64,000 nucleotides of DNA, from positions 1-64,000 of the forward strand of contig CAYFQW010000002.1 of the NCBI GenBank assembly GCA_964345475.1, read 5' to 3'. Each line of letters opens with the position of its first letter. Position 1 is the first letter of the stretch. This document shows positions 25,476-34,694 of the stretch, in pieces. The notes beneath the pieces were generated by a model. It was not told where the DNA came from, did not search any database, and saw only the letters and a program-made list of their open reading frames with translations. The translations under genes were made by a program, and so were the position numbers. This stretch comes from WRIS01 sp964345475 (GTDB lineage: Bacteria > Actinomycetota > Coriobacteriia > Coriobacteriales > Eggerthellaceae).

Positions 25476-26015
25476 CTAGCGATCCTTAGGCGTGTTACTT
25501 CCGAGCTCAATGAGCCCCTTCGGTAGATCAGTGTAGATCTTCTTTTCTGAGTGGTCTATATCCTTGATAATCTCGTCGACGAAAGGAACGAGTAGCTCCT
25601 GTTCGCCTGCGCGTATACGTAGTAAAGATTGAGCAGGGTTTTCGATAAGGCCAGCCACTTCTCCAACAAAGCCTTCAGTCTTGTCTTCTACTTGGTATTG
25701 TAAAAAAGAGCAAGTATTCGCATCGGCCATACCTCGTTCGGCCTCTTGTCGGTCCACGAGGCAAAAGCAGCCGAGAAGACGCTGCGCAGCGTCTTCATTA
25801 TCAATACCCTCGAACTTGACGAAGTAGTCACCCTTTGGGCGTTCCGAAATATAGGATACGCGAGAGCTTCGAGGAGTTTCCAACTGAGGAGGTACGAAAC
25901 GCACCTCTTGACCAACATGGAGTAAAAAAGGAAGATTTGCAATGCTGCGCACCACAAATCCTCCCTTAAAGTCCTGAGCCTTAATTAGTTCAGCTACACG
26001 CAACCAAGTCTGCAT
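25476..26015 (-). CDS. rimM: 16S rRNA processing protein RimM
   Basis: 179 residues. RimM binds S19 and helps mature the 30S head. The N-terminal barrel begins WLRVAELIKAQDFKGGFVVRSIANLPFLLHVGQEVRFVPP, a diverged form of the usual G-x-x-G-ExR/KV start (here GGFVVRS). The C-terminal PRC barrel is seen in CSFLQYQVEDKTEGFVGEVAGLIENPAQSLLRIRAGEQELLVPFVDEIIKDID. Its ATG touches the khpA stop codon. Identity is supported equally by sequence and by position between khpA and trmD. Confidence 0.93.
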   Translation of the reverse strand: MQTWLRVAELIKAQDFKGGFVVRSIANLPFLLHVGQEVRFVPPQLETPRSSRVSYISERPKGDYFVKFEGIDNEDAAQRLLGCFCLVDRQEAERGMADANTCSFLQYQVEDKTEGFVGEVAGLIENPAQSLLRIRAGEQELLVPFVDEIIKDIDHSEKKIYTDLPKGLIELGSNTPKDR

Positions 26016-26270
26016 TTAGTCGATAAGCTCTACTTCAACTTGTACTCCCGTACGGGAGCCTACTGCGCGCGACAGAGTACGAATCGCTTTTATAACCCTA
26101 CCCCGACGGCCGATAATCTTTCCAGCATCCTCTTGGTTTACGTGTATTTCAACGAGCACGCTACCTTCGGTGCTTGTGTCAGCAATGATTTCTAGATCAT
26201 CATAAAACTCAACTAGGGGTTCGACGACCGCCTTGACCAAACCGACAACGTCATCCGCCTCATTGTTCAT
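26016..26270 (-). CDS. khpA: KhpA-type KH-domain RNA-binding protein
   Basis: 84 residues; a single KH domain with the GxxG loop in DAGKIIGRRGRVIKAIRTL. In Streptococcus pneumoniae KhpA pairs with KhpB/Jag to regulate cell elongation and division transcripts. ATG 26270 is 1 nt after the rpsP stop and uses a GAAGGTG site inside the rpsP end; a GTG 9 nt earlier is the alternative start. Confidence 0.94.
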   Translation of the reverse strand: MNNEADDVVGLVKAVVEPLVEFYDDLEIIADTSTEGSVLVEIHVNQEDAGKIIGRRGRVIKAIRTLSRAVGSRTGVQVEVELID

Positions 26271-26271
26271 G

Positions 26272-26517
26272 TTATGCACCTTCGCGCACTGTCTTGATCA
26301 AGCGGGCCACCGTTTCAGTCGGCTGGGCGCCTTGCTGTATCCAGGTGTCAACCTTGTCCATGTCAAGCTGTATCATTGCGGGTTCAACGCAAGGGTTGTA
26401 TCTACCGACTTCTTCGATGAAGCGTCCATCTCGGGGGGCGCGTGAATCAGCAATGACTACACGGTAGTAGGGTGCCTTTTTTGCGCCATGGCGGGCGAGA
26501 CGAATTTTTACGGCCAT
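26272..26517 (-). CDS. rpsP: 30S ribosomal protein S16
   Basis: 81 residues with the S16 signature MAVKIRLARHGAKKAPYYRVVIADSRAPRDGRFIEEVGRYNP. S16 is needed for 30S assembly. It is the first gene of the run leading through khpA, rimM, trmD, lepB, glyQS, ppsR and ppdK. Its ATG follows AAGGAG, which overlaps a 12-bp palindrome at 26529-26540. Confidence 0.98.
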   Translation of the reverse strand: MAVKIRLARHGAKKAPYYRVVIADSRAPRDGRFIEEVGRYNPCVEPAMIQLDMDKVDTWIQQGAQPTETVARLIKTVREGA

Positions 26518-26528
26518 AAAACTAAACT

Positions 26529-26570
26529 CCTTACGTAAGGTTTATACATGCAGATTTTTTGAATTGTAAA
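26529..26570 (-). promoter_or_regulatory. rpsP promoter with palindrome at the start site
   Basis: On the minus strand: -35 TTTACA (26570-26565), 18-bp spacer, -10 TATAAA (26546-26541), and a palindrome CCTTACGTAAGG at 26540-26529 that would span the start of transcription and the Shine-Dalgarno. It lies just after the ffh terminator, so it explains separate expression of the rpsP run. The leader would be very short. Confidence 0.6.
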
Positions 26571-26601
26571 AAGCACAGTGCTCTATTCTAAGATGTAAGA
26601 T

Positions 26602-26655
26602 AAAAACTTGCAAGCACTTGGTGATTCTTCCTTCATTTTGACGTGCTTGAGCAAG
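26602..26655 (-). terminator. Intrinsic terminator after ffh
   Basis: Read on the minus strand: CTTGC-TC-AAGCAC, a 25-nt loop, then GTGCTTGCAAG followed by TTTTTATC. The stem is 11 bp with a 2-nt bulge. It ends the long ffh transcript before rpsP. Confidence 0.75.
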
Positions 26656-26729
26656 TAAAATCTGTGCCATCTCCATAAACTCCAAACCAATCTTCCGAGC
26701 AAGCACCAAGATTGGCCTCAGCATAATTC

Positions 26730-28145
26730 TTAAGATAAATCCTTGAAGGTGTCCTGGAGCTTCTTCATATCTGAAGGACTCATCCCTGCTACGCTTGGCA
26801 TAACGCGACGATTTTTCTGCCGTTTTCCCCGTTTACCCTTCTTGGGTCGTTTCGGCTTTTCGTTTGGCATAAACTTTTTCATCATTTTTTTTGTTTCATT
26901 AAATTTTTTTATAAGGGAATTCACGTCGCTGACTTGAACCCCTGCACCCTGAGCAATACGCGAGCGCCTGCTGCCATTCAGAATCTCAGGTTTTTCACGC
27001 TCTTCTTTAGTCATGGAATTGATGATGACTTCCATTTTATCAAGAGCATCTTCATCTACAGAACCTTCGTTGAGAGCCTTGTCTCCCCCGGGTAAAGCAG
27101 AGACAAGCTTTGAGATACCCCCCATTTTTTTAACTTGTCGGTTCATGTCTCTAAAGTCTTCAAGGTTGAGCTGAGCTTTCATCATACGCTCAGCTTGCTC
27201 GGCCTCCAGCTCTTCTTCTTCGATCTTTACGGCAGACTCAATAAGGCTCAGAACATCACCCATGCCAAGAATCCGCTTTGCCATACGTTCAGGATAAAAC
27301 TCTTCTAAAGATCCTGGCTTTTCGCCAGACGAGATAAACTTGATGGGTTTACCCGTAACCTTTTTAATAGAAAGAGCGCCACCGCCGCGAGCATCACCAT
27401 CCATCTTTGACATAATCACACCATCAAAGTCGACCTGCTCAGCAAATGCCGAAGCGGCGGTAACTGCATCTTGGCCGGTCATTGCATCAACAACCATTAA
27501 TATTTGGTCGGGATTGACAGCGGCTTTGATATTTTTCGCCTCGTCCATCATTTCTTCATCGATATGCAACCTTCCGGCCGTATCGATAATGACGACATTG
27601 CATAAACGGTTAATGGCATCCTTGATGCCATCTTTTGCAATTTTTACAGGATCTTTTTCTTCGCTCGAATATACAGGTACACCAATCTCCCCTCCGAGTG
27701 TTTTCAGCTGATCAATAGCAGCTGGTCGGTACACATCGGCTGCAATGAGAAGAGGGCTGTGTTTGTCTTCCTTCAAACGATAGGCGAGCTTGGCGGCGGC
27801 GGTTGTTTTTCCTGACCCTTGAAGTCCTACGAGCATTATCACATTAGGTATTCTTCCGCTAAGCACTAACTTAGAGCCAGCTTCGCCTAAAAGCTCCGTC
27901 AATTCATCAAGGACGACTTTAACTACATTTTGAGCAGGGGTAAGAGAATCAAGCACTTCAGCTGAGAGGCACTTCTCCTTGGCGTTTGAAATAAATTCCT
28001 TGACGACCTTGAAATGCACATCGGCCTCGAGCAATGCGAGACGGATTTCTCTCATTGCTTTGTTTATATCCCCTTCTGTCAATCTTCCTTTGCTTTTTAA
28101 GCCCGAAAAGATCGCCTGTAGGCGTTCAGATAGGTTTTCAAACAT
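26730..28145 (-). CDS. ffh: Signal recognition particle protein Ffh
   Basis: 471 residues: N-terminal four-helix domain, SRP GTPase and C-terminal Met-rich M domain. GTPase motifs are GLQGSGKTTAAAKLA (about 107), VVIIDTAGRLHID, MSKMDGDARGGGAL and KFISSGEKPGSLEEFYP. The M domain ends in a strongly basic tail (PKRPKKGKRGKRQKNRR) and MSPSDMKKLQ. It binds signal sequences and 4.5S RNA and docks with FtsY, encoded 27 bp upstream. I did not find the SRP RNA gene in this window. Confidence 0.98.
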   Translation of the reverse strand: MFENLSERLQAIFSGLKSKGRLTEGDINKAMREIRLALLEADVHFKVVKEFISNAKEKCLSAEVLDSLTPAQNVVKVVLDELTELLGEAGSKLVLSGRIPNVIMLVGLQGSGKTTAAAKLAYRLKEDKHSPLLIAADVYRPAAIDQLKTLGGEIGVPVYSSEEKDPVKIAKDGIKDAINRLCNVVIIDTAGRLHIDEEMMDEAKNIKAAVNPDQILMVVDAMTGQDAVTAASAFAEQVDFDGVIMSKMDGDARGGGALSIKKVTGKPIKFISSGEKPGSLEEFYPERMAKRILGMGDVLSLIESAVKIEEEELEAEQAERMMKAQLNLEDFRDMNRQVKKMGGISKLVSALPGGDKALNEGSVDEDALDKMEVIINSMTKEEREKPEILNGSRRSRIAQGAGVQVSDVNSLIKKFNETKKMMKKFMPNEKPKRPKKGKRGKRQKNRRVMPSVAGMSPSDMKKLQDTFKDLS

Positions 28146-28172
28146 AGACGCTACCTTTCATTTTGCAAAAAC

Positions 28173-29096
28173 CTAAGATGAGGCTTTCCCATACTCACCA
28201 ATGAGAGCGCGCGAAAACTCCTCTGCATCGAAATCGCGTAGGTCCTCTATGCGCTCTCCGAGTCCAATTTTAAGGACAGGAAGTTTGAGCTCACGCGAAA
28301 TCGCAAGGGCAATCCCACCTTTTGCTGTTCCATCAAGCTTGGTTATGATGAGGCCATCTAAGTCGAGCGCAGCATTGAACTCTCTTGCTTGCTGCAACCC
28401 GTTTTGCCCAGTTGTTGCATCGACGACAAGAACTGTTTTTACGGGGAACGTTGACCTTTTTTTCACGACCTGCACTATTTTTTCTAGTTCCCTCATAAGA
28501 TCGTCGGAGGTGTGAAGCCGCCCAGCGGTATCGATGAGAACCATATCAGAGTTTTGAGCCTCTGCTTTTTCTATCGTATCATAGCATACGCTAGCAGGAT
28601 CGCTTCCTCGTTCACGCGTAACAATCTCGACGTCTGCGCGCTGGGCCCATACCTCCAACTGTTCGATTGCAGCAGCCCTGAACGTGTCGGCGCTTCCTAA
28701 TATCACTGTTTTTCCAACCGCATTCGCTTCGTAAGCAAGCTTTCCTACCGTTGTCGTCTTTCCTGCTCCGTTGATTCCTACGAAAAGAATCAAGACCTTG
28801 TCTAAGTCGAACATGTCTTCTTCGCATACCTCAAAGCTCTCGGCAATGATTTCAGTAAGAAGCCCAAGAACAGCATACGCATCTGGCAGTGCACTTCTTG
28901 TAGAACGGTCGCGCAACTCTTCAACGATACGAGATGCATTCTGTGCACCGATATCGGCAAGAATAAGCACCTCTTCCAATCCTTCCCAAAAGGCCTCGTC
29001 TACATCAGGGCCCCTATCAAGAAGGATATTAAGTTGTTCTTTGAGTTTGTTGCGTGAACGTGTGAGTCCTTCGTTTATTCGATGTATAAAACTCAT
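28173..29096 (-). CDS. ftsY: Signal recognition particle receptor FtsY
   Basis: 307 residues, short because it lacks the long acidic A domain of Escherichia coli FtsY. The NG domain is complete: GINGAGKTTTVGKLAYEAN (about 112), GSADTFRAAAIEQL, MVLIDTAGRLHTSDDLM, ITKLDGTAKGGIAL and IGLGERIEDLRDFD. It docks ribosome-SRP complexes at the membrane. Its start overlaps the smc stop by 4 nt and ffh follows 27 bp later, so smc-ftsY-ffh are one transcript. Confidence 0.98.
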   Translation of the reverse strand: MSFIHRINEGLTRSRNKLKEQLNILLDRGPDVDEAFWEGLEEVLILADIGAQNASRIVEELRDRSTRSALPDAYAVLGLLTEIIAESFEVCEEDMFDLDKVLILFVGINGAGKTTTVGKLAYEANAVGKTVILGSADTFRAAAIEQLEVWAQRADVEIVTRERGSDPASVCYDTIEKAEAQNSDMVLIDTAGRLHTSDDLMRELEKIVQVVKKRSTFPVKTVLVVDATTGQNGLQQAREFNAALDLDGLIITKLDGTAKGGIALAISRELKLPVLKIGLGERIEDLRDFDAEEFSRALIGEYGKASS

Positions 29097-32000
29097 ACTT
29101 TTTCCTCCACCTGCTTCAATCTTCTCTCAAGTTTCTGACTTACGACACGTGTAACCCCATCAGCCTGCATACTCGTCCCATAGAGCGCATCTGCCATTTC
29201 CATCGTCCTTCTTTGATGGGTGATTAATATAAGCTGCGTAGAGTCGCGGAGCTTATCGAGATAGGCAGTAAGACGCCGTAGATTGGTGTCGTCAAGGGCG
29301 GCTTCGACCTCGTCAAGAATATAGAAAGGAGTTGTCTTTGTTCGATAGACGGCAAACAAAAGAGATAGGGCTGTCAGGGACTTCTCTCCCCCGCTTAAAA
29401 GCATCATTTTTGTAATACGCTTTCCGCGAGGCTGGGCGCGTACCTCAACCCCTGTATGCTCCACATCATCCGGGTCCGCCAAAATGAGCTCGGCGGAGCC
29501 CCCCGGGAATAAAACAGAAAATATTTCTTTGAAATGGCTGTTTACCTCGTCGAAAGTTCGCATGAAATCGTGCTTCATACGGGTATCAATTACGCGGACT
29601 ATTCTATCTAGAATTGATCTTGCATTGGATATATCCTCGAGTTGAGAAGCAATGTAATCGTATCTTTTCTTAAGCTCGCCGTATTCAAGGGCTGCATCGG
29701 GATTGATAGTTCCCATATTTTTAATTTTACGTTCAAGGTGGAACTTAGCGTCTTCAACCTCGGCTCTGTTTTCAAGGGCTTCTAGCTCTAAGGCTTTTTC
29801 GAGTGGCACGTTAGCATCAGCTACAATGCTTTCAAGAGCACTCTCTACTTGAAGCTCAAGGCGGCCTTTTTCAACTTTTATCCCGCTCATTTGCTCATGT
29901 ATTTCATCATAGGCATTCTGGGCCTGCCGTGCCTGCGCTCGGGCGGACGAAAGCGCTCCATGCAAATCCGAAGATGAACTTTGCGCTTCGTGTGTCTCTC
30001 GTTCGAGTCGATTGGTCCATACACGCAAATTGTTTATAAGTGGATCGAACACAGCAATTAAGGATTCCGAGCGTTTTGAACTGACCCATTTTCTAACAAA
30101 TCCCGACCGAATTTCTTGAAGCTCTTTTTCAAGATGCTTCGTGTCCTCTTGTGCTGATTCCAGCATACGCTGAGCGTAATTTTCCCATTCGATGAGGGTG
30201 CCAGCTTTTAAACGGGCTTCCGTCAGCCGATCCTCTAGTTCTTTAAGGTTCGAACGAAACGGAGCGACACGAACAAGGGCCTCGCTCTTGTTTTGCAAGC
30301 AGGCTTCTAAAGCAGCTTGCTTCTCTGCAAGAAGTGTTTCGATATTCTTGGAACCCGGCTGAGCTTCTTCAAGTACAAGGCGAGCTTGGAGAAGCTCTTT
30401 ACTTGCAGCCTCTAGCTCTTGCTCAGTGGCAGCAAGCTTATCCTTAAGCCTTGAGAGCTCAGACTCGCTAGCCCTGTAGTCGCCCTTTATCTTGGCGAGA
30501 TCTTCCGATGCCTGGAGGCTTCGTTTTTGAGCCTGTTGCAGTTCCTGGTCGAGGAGTGACTTGCTTTCCTCTAACTTTTGGTGCTGCGTGTCCATTTCGT
30601 TGAGTGCAGCTCGAATCTCTGCAAGCTGGCGTAAACGCGCAAGTATGCTCTCCTTCCCCTCAAGGCCACTATCGAGGGTTACTTTCGAATCGGGCCATAC
30701 AAGCATGCCATCAAGGGTAGCGAAACGCAAGCCGAGCTTGTCCTGCAGGTGTTCACGTAGGGCCTCATCGCGATTTTCGCATACGACGACATCCCCTAAA
30801 AGCATCTCCACCGCGTCTCGACAGTACTCCGGATACGATATCAAGTTTGAAAGCGCATGTTTATGGCTCATTATAGGAGCCTGTCGCATGGAAGAAAGCT
30901 TCTGGCGAGGAAGCAGACTAACTTCGCCTTCCGTATTGCTTGCCATCAGATGCGATGCTATCGAGCCAGCTGTTTCAATATCTTCAACGAACAGGGCATC
31001 TAAATCAGCCCCTAAAACTCTTTCTACCAAGCCTTCCAGTTCTCGGGGAACCTCAAGCATCTTGGCTACAGTACTCATATCATACTCGTACGTATGCGCG
31101 TGCTCCAAAACCCATAGTAGTGCCGGATTTTCTCTTTGATGAACACGCTCAAGTTCTTCAAGGGCTTTAATTTGAGCACGTAGATTACTGCAGTCTTCGT
31201 ATGTTTTTTCCAAATCTTTCCGCACATGTTCCCGCTGGGCGAAGGATGTTGCAAGACTTTCTTTGGCACCTCGCTCTTCTTCTGCCAGTTTGTCACAGAG
31301 TTCTTTTTGCTCTACCGCAAGTTGAGTAGCCGCTTCAAACTCTTTTCGCATACCCGTTATGTGGGCTTCAAGCTCGAGGCATCGTCCCTGTATAATTTCT
31401 TCCTGTGCGCGTTTAGCAGAAACAACCTTTAAGCTTTCGTTGTGGTCAAGGCGAAGCTGTTCAATTTCTTTTGAAAGCCCGAACTCAGACCTCTTGCACG
31501 CATCAATAGTACTCTGCAAGGTATGTACTTCTTTTTGCAGGGTCTTATGCTTCCCAGACACATCGTCCATGAGAGCCTGTGCCTGCCTTCTCTCTTCCGA
31601 TGTTTGCATAAGTCGCTCGTGCGCCTCGCTGCCTGCTGACTCGGCTCGCTCAAGTTTAAGCTTAGTGGAGCTCAGGCTGAGCCGCATCTCTTCTGTATAG
31701 TCACGCGCAGCACGTTTTTTTTCTTGCAAGAACAGTTTCCTTGATTCGGCCCGTTCGAGAGCGGAGCTTGCCCGTCGAAGTTGCTGGGCTATGCCTCCTG
31801 CATCTAAGCTGCGTTTTTGAATGTCCTCCTGTATTTGCTGCATACGAGACTCGACAGCCCCAATAGTCTTCTCAGCTTCTTTCAGATGGGATTGGAGCTC
31901 CTCTTCTTTATTTCCTGCCTTAAGCCATTTTTTTTGAACAAGTCGAAGATCGTCGACAGCAAGCGCTAAGTTCAAGTCTGCAAGTTCGCAAGCTAGCCCC

Positions 32001-32647
32001 TCGTAGGCTTGTGCCCGCTTCGCCTTCCTTTCAAGAGGTTTGAGCTGACGCTCAATCTCAGCCGCAACATCTTTAACGCGAGCAAGGTGCTGGTCTATCT
32101 GCTCAAGCTTGTTTTCGCTCCTTGCCTTTCTTTGCTTGTGCTTCAGAACGCCGGCCGCTTCCTCAACAAGAGCACGTCGATCCTCTGGCTTCGACTGCAA
32201 GATAGCATCAAGGCTTCCTTGAGAAATGATCGAATGCGTTCCTGTTCCCAGACCCGTGTCGTGAAGGACATCGAGCACATCCATACGTCTTACGAGGGAG
32301 CCATTTATCAGGTATTCGCTTTCGCCGTTCCGATACATTCGCCGTGCGATAGAAACCTCTGTGAAGTCGACTGGTAAAGTATGATCACTGTTGTCGAGGA
32401 CGAGCTCTACCTCTGAAACCCCTACAGGTTTGCGCGCAGAAGACCCTGCAAAAATAACATCTTCCATTGCCTGGCCACGAAGATTTTTAGCACTTCGTTC
32501 GCCTAAAACCCAAAGTACGGAGTCTGATATATTAGATTTTCCTGAGCCATTTGGGCCTACGATAGCGGTAATACCTGGCTCGAACTCAAGGACGCTCCTG
32601 TCGGCAAAAGACTTAAATCCTTTGAGTACAAGTGACTTTAGATACAC
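29093..32647 (-). CDS. smc: Chromosome segregation protein SMC
   Basis: 1184 residues with the full SMC plan: head Walker A GPNGSGKSNISDSVLW (32-47), a long coiled coil, a hinge domain near 500-630 (LEGLVERVLGADLDALFVEDIETA, GDVVVCENRDEALREHL, ATLDGMLVWPDSKVTL), a returning coiled coil, and the C-terminal head with LLSGGEKSLTALSLLFAVY and Walker B FYILDEVEAALDD. It works with ScpA and ScpB, both encoded near 59-60 kb in this window, to organise and segregate chromosomes. Upstream is rnc (5-bp gap), downstream ftsY. Confidence 0.98.
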   Translation of the reverse strand: MYLKSLVLKGFKSFADRSVLEFEPGITAIVGPNGSGKSNISDSVLWVLGERSAKNLRGQAMEDVIFAGSSARKPVGVSEVELVLDNSDHTLPVDFTEVSIARRMYRNGESEYLINGSLVRRMDVLDVLHDTGLGTGTHSIISQGSLDAILQSKPEDRRALVEEAAGVLKHKQRKARSENKLEQIDQHLARVKDVAAEIERQLKPLERKAKRAQAYEGLACELADLNLALAVDDLRLVQKKWLKAGNKEEELQSHLKEAEKTIGAVESRMQQIQEDIQKRSLDAGGIAQQLRRASSALERAESRKLFLQEKKRAARDYTEEMRLSLSSTKLKLERAESAGSEAHERLMQTSEERRQAQALMDDVSGKHKTLQKEVHTLQSTIDACKRSEFGLSKEIEQLRLDHNESLKVVSAKRAQEEIIQGRCLELEAHITGMRKEFEAATQLAVEQKELCDKLAEEERGAKESLATSFAQREHVRKDLEKTYEDCSNLRAQIKALEELERVHQRENPALLWVLEHAHTYEYDMSTVAKMLEVPRELEGLVERVLGADLDALFVEDIETAGSIASHLMASNTEGEVSLLPRQKLSSMRQAPIMSHKHALSNLISYPEYCRDAVEMLLGDVVVCENRDEALREHLQDKLGLRFATLDGMLVWPDSKVTLDSGLEGKESILARLRQLAEIRAALNEMDTQHQKLEESKSLLDQELQQAQKRSLQASEDLAKIKGDYRASESELSRLKDKLAATEQELEAASKELLQARLVLEEAQPGSKNIETLLAEKQAALEACLQNKSEALVRVAPFRSNLKELEDRLTEARLKAGTLIEWENYAQRMLESAQEDTKHLEKELQEIRSGFVRKWVSSKRSESLIAVFDPLINNLRVWTNRLERETHEAQSSSSDLHGALSSARAQARQAQNAYDEIHEQMSGIKVEKGRLELQVESALESIVADANVPLEKALELEALENRAEVEDAKFHLERKIKNMGTINPDAALEYGELKKRYDYIASQLEDISNARSILDRIVRVIDTRMKHDFMRTFDEVNSHFKEIFSVLFPGGSAELILADPDDVEHTGVEVRAQPRGKRITKMMLLSGGEKSLTALSLLFAVYRTKTTPFYILDEVEAALDDTNLRRLTAYLDKLRDSTQLILITHQRRTMEMADALYGTSMQADGVTRVVSQKLERRLKQVEEKV

Positions 32648-32651
32648 CGCA

Positions 32652-33596
32652 TTACCCCTGTTTTTTCTTTTTCGCTTGCCTACCCCGCTCGCGCTCTTGT
32701 AATTTACGAGCTTTTTCCTTGGCTCGTGCCTCAGCGCGCTCAGCCTTTAATGCCTCTTTTGCGGCATCTCGTGCAAGCTTTGTAGCTTCTTTTTCAGCTT
32801 TTAATTCAGCCTCGTTACGAGCCTTGTTTTTCGATTTTTTTGAGGAAGACTCAGGGAGAAAAAATTCTCCGAGTGAGTCGAGCGCACTTTTGGCAGCCTG
32901 GCTTTCTGCTTCCTTTTTTGTTCTTCCAACCCCCCGCGCCAAGGCCTGAACTCCCGCAAAAACCTGCGATACAAATGTCCTGTCATGGGGCGGTCCTTGT
33001 GTATCAACCAGTTTGTAGGTGGGGGTTATTCCATCCTCCTGCAATTTCTCTTGTAAGGCACTCTTCGGGTTCTCAGGCTCGCAGGCCAGGTCATGTGACA
33101 TCTTTGGAAAAAGAGTCTCTTGTATGAAAGCATGGGAGGCTTCCTTGCCCCCATCAAGATACAAGGCTGCAACTATCGCTTCGTACACATTTTCAAGGGC
33201 GGAGTGAAGCCCGCGTTTACCTGTGCCCGTCTCCGAAAGGCCGAATACAATGATTTCAACGAAACCGAGCCCTTCTGCGATATCGGATAAACTCGTACCC
33301 GAAACCAGGGCCACTTTTATTCGCGTCAATCCACCTTCATCAAGCTCAGGATAGCGATGAAAAGCTTCGGAGGCGACAATCGCCCCGAGGATCGAATCCC
33401 CCAGAAACTCCAGCCGTTCATAAGAATATTTTACTGCTTGCCCCTCTGTTGCCGAGGGGTGGGTAATTGCAGCAAGAAGAAGGCTTCGGTCTGTGAACGC
33501 ATACCCCAGAATACGCTCTGCCCGTGCAAGCTTTTCTTTTTGTTCAGTACTTAAATTCATATCGTTTTGCATATCAGCCAATGGTCTCACCATCAC
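32652..33596 (-). CDS. rnc: Ribonuclease III with a charged C-terminal tail
   Basis: 314 residues, about 80 longer than usual. The catalytic domain has RLEFLGDSILGAIVASEAF and the second acidic site in HSALENVYEAIVAALYLDGG. The double-stranded RNA-binding domain follows (NPKSALQEKLQEDGITPTYKLV, VFAGVQALARGVGRTKKEAESQAAKSAL). The last about 75 residues are almost only Lys, Glu, Ala and Arg and look like a helical or disordered RNA-binding tail. Start choice is uncertain: GTG 33596, ATG 33593, ATG 33572 and ATG 33560 are all in frame and none has a good ribosome site; the last two fit the family best. Confidence 0.95.
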   Translation of the reverse strand: MMVRPLADMQNDMNLSTEQKEKLARAERILGYAFTDRSLLLAAITHPSATEGQAVKYSYERLEFLGDSILGAIVASEAFHRYPELDEGGLTRIKVALVSGTSLSDIAEGLGFVEIIVFGLSETGTGKRGLHSALENVYEAIVAALYLDGGKEASHAFIQETLFPKMSHDLACEPENPKSALQEKLQEDGITPTYKLVDTQGPPHDRTFVSQVFAGVQALARGVGRTKKEAESQAAKSALDSLGEFFLPESSSKKSKNKARNEAELKAEKEATKLARDAAKEALKAERAEARAKEKARKLQERERGRQAKKKKQG

Positions 33597-33602
33597 ATGA
33601 TT

Positions 33603-34592
33603 TTAGCTGTTTGCAACAGTGTCGGAAATTTTTAAGGCGACTTCCGTACGTACTATTTTTGCAGTTGTATGAATACCGTTTTTGATAGCCAGAGGAGTTG
33701 AGGAGCCGTGCCCCACTACACAGGCACCCTTCACGCCCAACAAAGGGGCTCCACCATACGTGTCAGGGCTTATCTTGTCCCTCAAGCTTTTTAATTGAGA
33801 CTTAAATGTAAGAGCACCTAGTTTTGTAAGAAAGCTCGAATAAAATATGTCCTTCATCGTCTTGAAGATAAGATTCGATGTTCCCTCAATAGTTTTCAAG
33901 CACACATTCCCCGTAAAACCATCTGTTACAAAAACATCATATTGAGCCGACAGGATGTCGTTCCCCTCTGCATTGCCCACGAAATTTGGCAAGCCTTCTT
34001 TAAGAAGTGCGAAGGCCTCCTGCGCAAAGATTGATCCCTTTGTATCCTCTTCTCCGATATTCAATAGAGCGACCTGAGGCTGAACTATCTCGAGTACATT
34101 TTCAGCATACATGCTAGCCATTTTGGCAAATTGTAAGAGATATTCGGGCTTACAGTCGGCATTAGCACCAATATCGCAAAGGACTACTGGCTTTACGGGC
34201 GACGGTATGACTGTACAGAGGGCGGGGCGGCTAATGCCCTTAATTCTACCCATCACGAGAGTTCCTGCAGCTAAACAAGCTCCCGTAGATCCCGCAGAAA
34301 AAAAGCCCTCAGCTGCTCCTTCTTTTACAAGGCGGCATCCTACGACAAGCGAGGAATCCTTTTTTCGGCGAACTGCCTCTGCTGGATGTTCGTCCATAGA
34401 GATGCATTCTGTCGTACAAACAGCATCACAACGCTCTCGGTCTTTCGCAAAGGGAAGAACTACCTCTTCGGGGCCGCAAACAATGATACGAAGGGCAGGA
34501 TCCTCCTCTAAAGCAGCAGCAATTCCCTCAAGAACGTGCTGTGGTGCATCGTCGCCGCCAAGAGCATCGACTGTCAATGTCACTTCCTGCAT
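33603..34592 (-). CDS. plsX: Phosphate acyltransferase PlsX
   Basis: Converts acyl-ACP to acyl-phosphate, the acyl donor for PlsY in phosphatidic acid synthesis. 329 residues. Motifs: VDALGGDDAPQHVLEGIAAAL, EHPAEAVRRKKDSSLVVG, GFFSAGSTGACLAAGTLVMGRI, LCDIGANADCKPEYLLQFA, LLNIGEEDTKG and VFVTDGFTGNVCLKTIEG. The order rpmF-plsX-rnc is classical; acpP, often between plsX and rnc, is absent here. plsY lies at 49.5 kb. Confidence 0.97.
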   Translation of the reverse strand: MQEVTLTVDALGGDDAPQHVLEGIAAALEEDPALRIIVCGPEEVVLPFAKDRERCDAVCTTECISMDEHPAEAVRRKKDSSLVVGCRLVKEGAAEGFFSAGSTGACLAAGTLVMGRIKGISRPALCTVIPSPVKPVVLCDIGANADCKPEYLLQFAKMASMYAENVLEIVQPQVALLNIGEEDTKGSIFAQEAFALLKEGLPNFVGNAEGNDILSAQYDVFVTDGFTGNVCLKTIEGTSNLIFKTMKDIFYSSFLTKLGALTFKSQLKSLRDKISPDTYGGAPLLGVKGACVVGHGSSTPLAIKNGIHTTAKIVRTEVALKISDTVANS

Positions 34593-34620
34593 CTTCGCCT
34601 ATCCCTTTCCACTACCAAGC

Positions 34621-34673
34621 GCAAAACGAAGCTCCCCTGAATGCCTCTCAGCGAGGCAACCCGAGGAGCTTCG
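34621..34673 (-). terminator. Branched hairpin between rpmF and plsX
   Basis: Outer stem CGAAGCTCC paired with GGAGCTTCG (9 bp) encloses a second hairpin GCCTC-TCAGC-GAGGC at 34643-34657. On the minus strand the outer stem is followed by TTTTGCGC. It could be a partial terminator or processing site that lowers plsX relative to rpmF. Confidence 0.6.
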
Positions 34674-34694
34674 CTTTCAAAGCTAGTCTTTAGT

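Noticed and set aside
26542..26724. 60-residue open frame between ffh and rpsP
   Set aside because: It has a weak ribosome site and no family resemblance, and its body overlaps the ffh terminator hairpin (26602-26655) and the rpsP promoter. It is better explained as untranslated control DNA.
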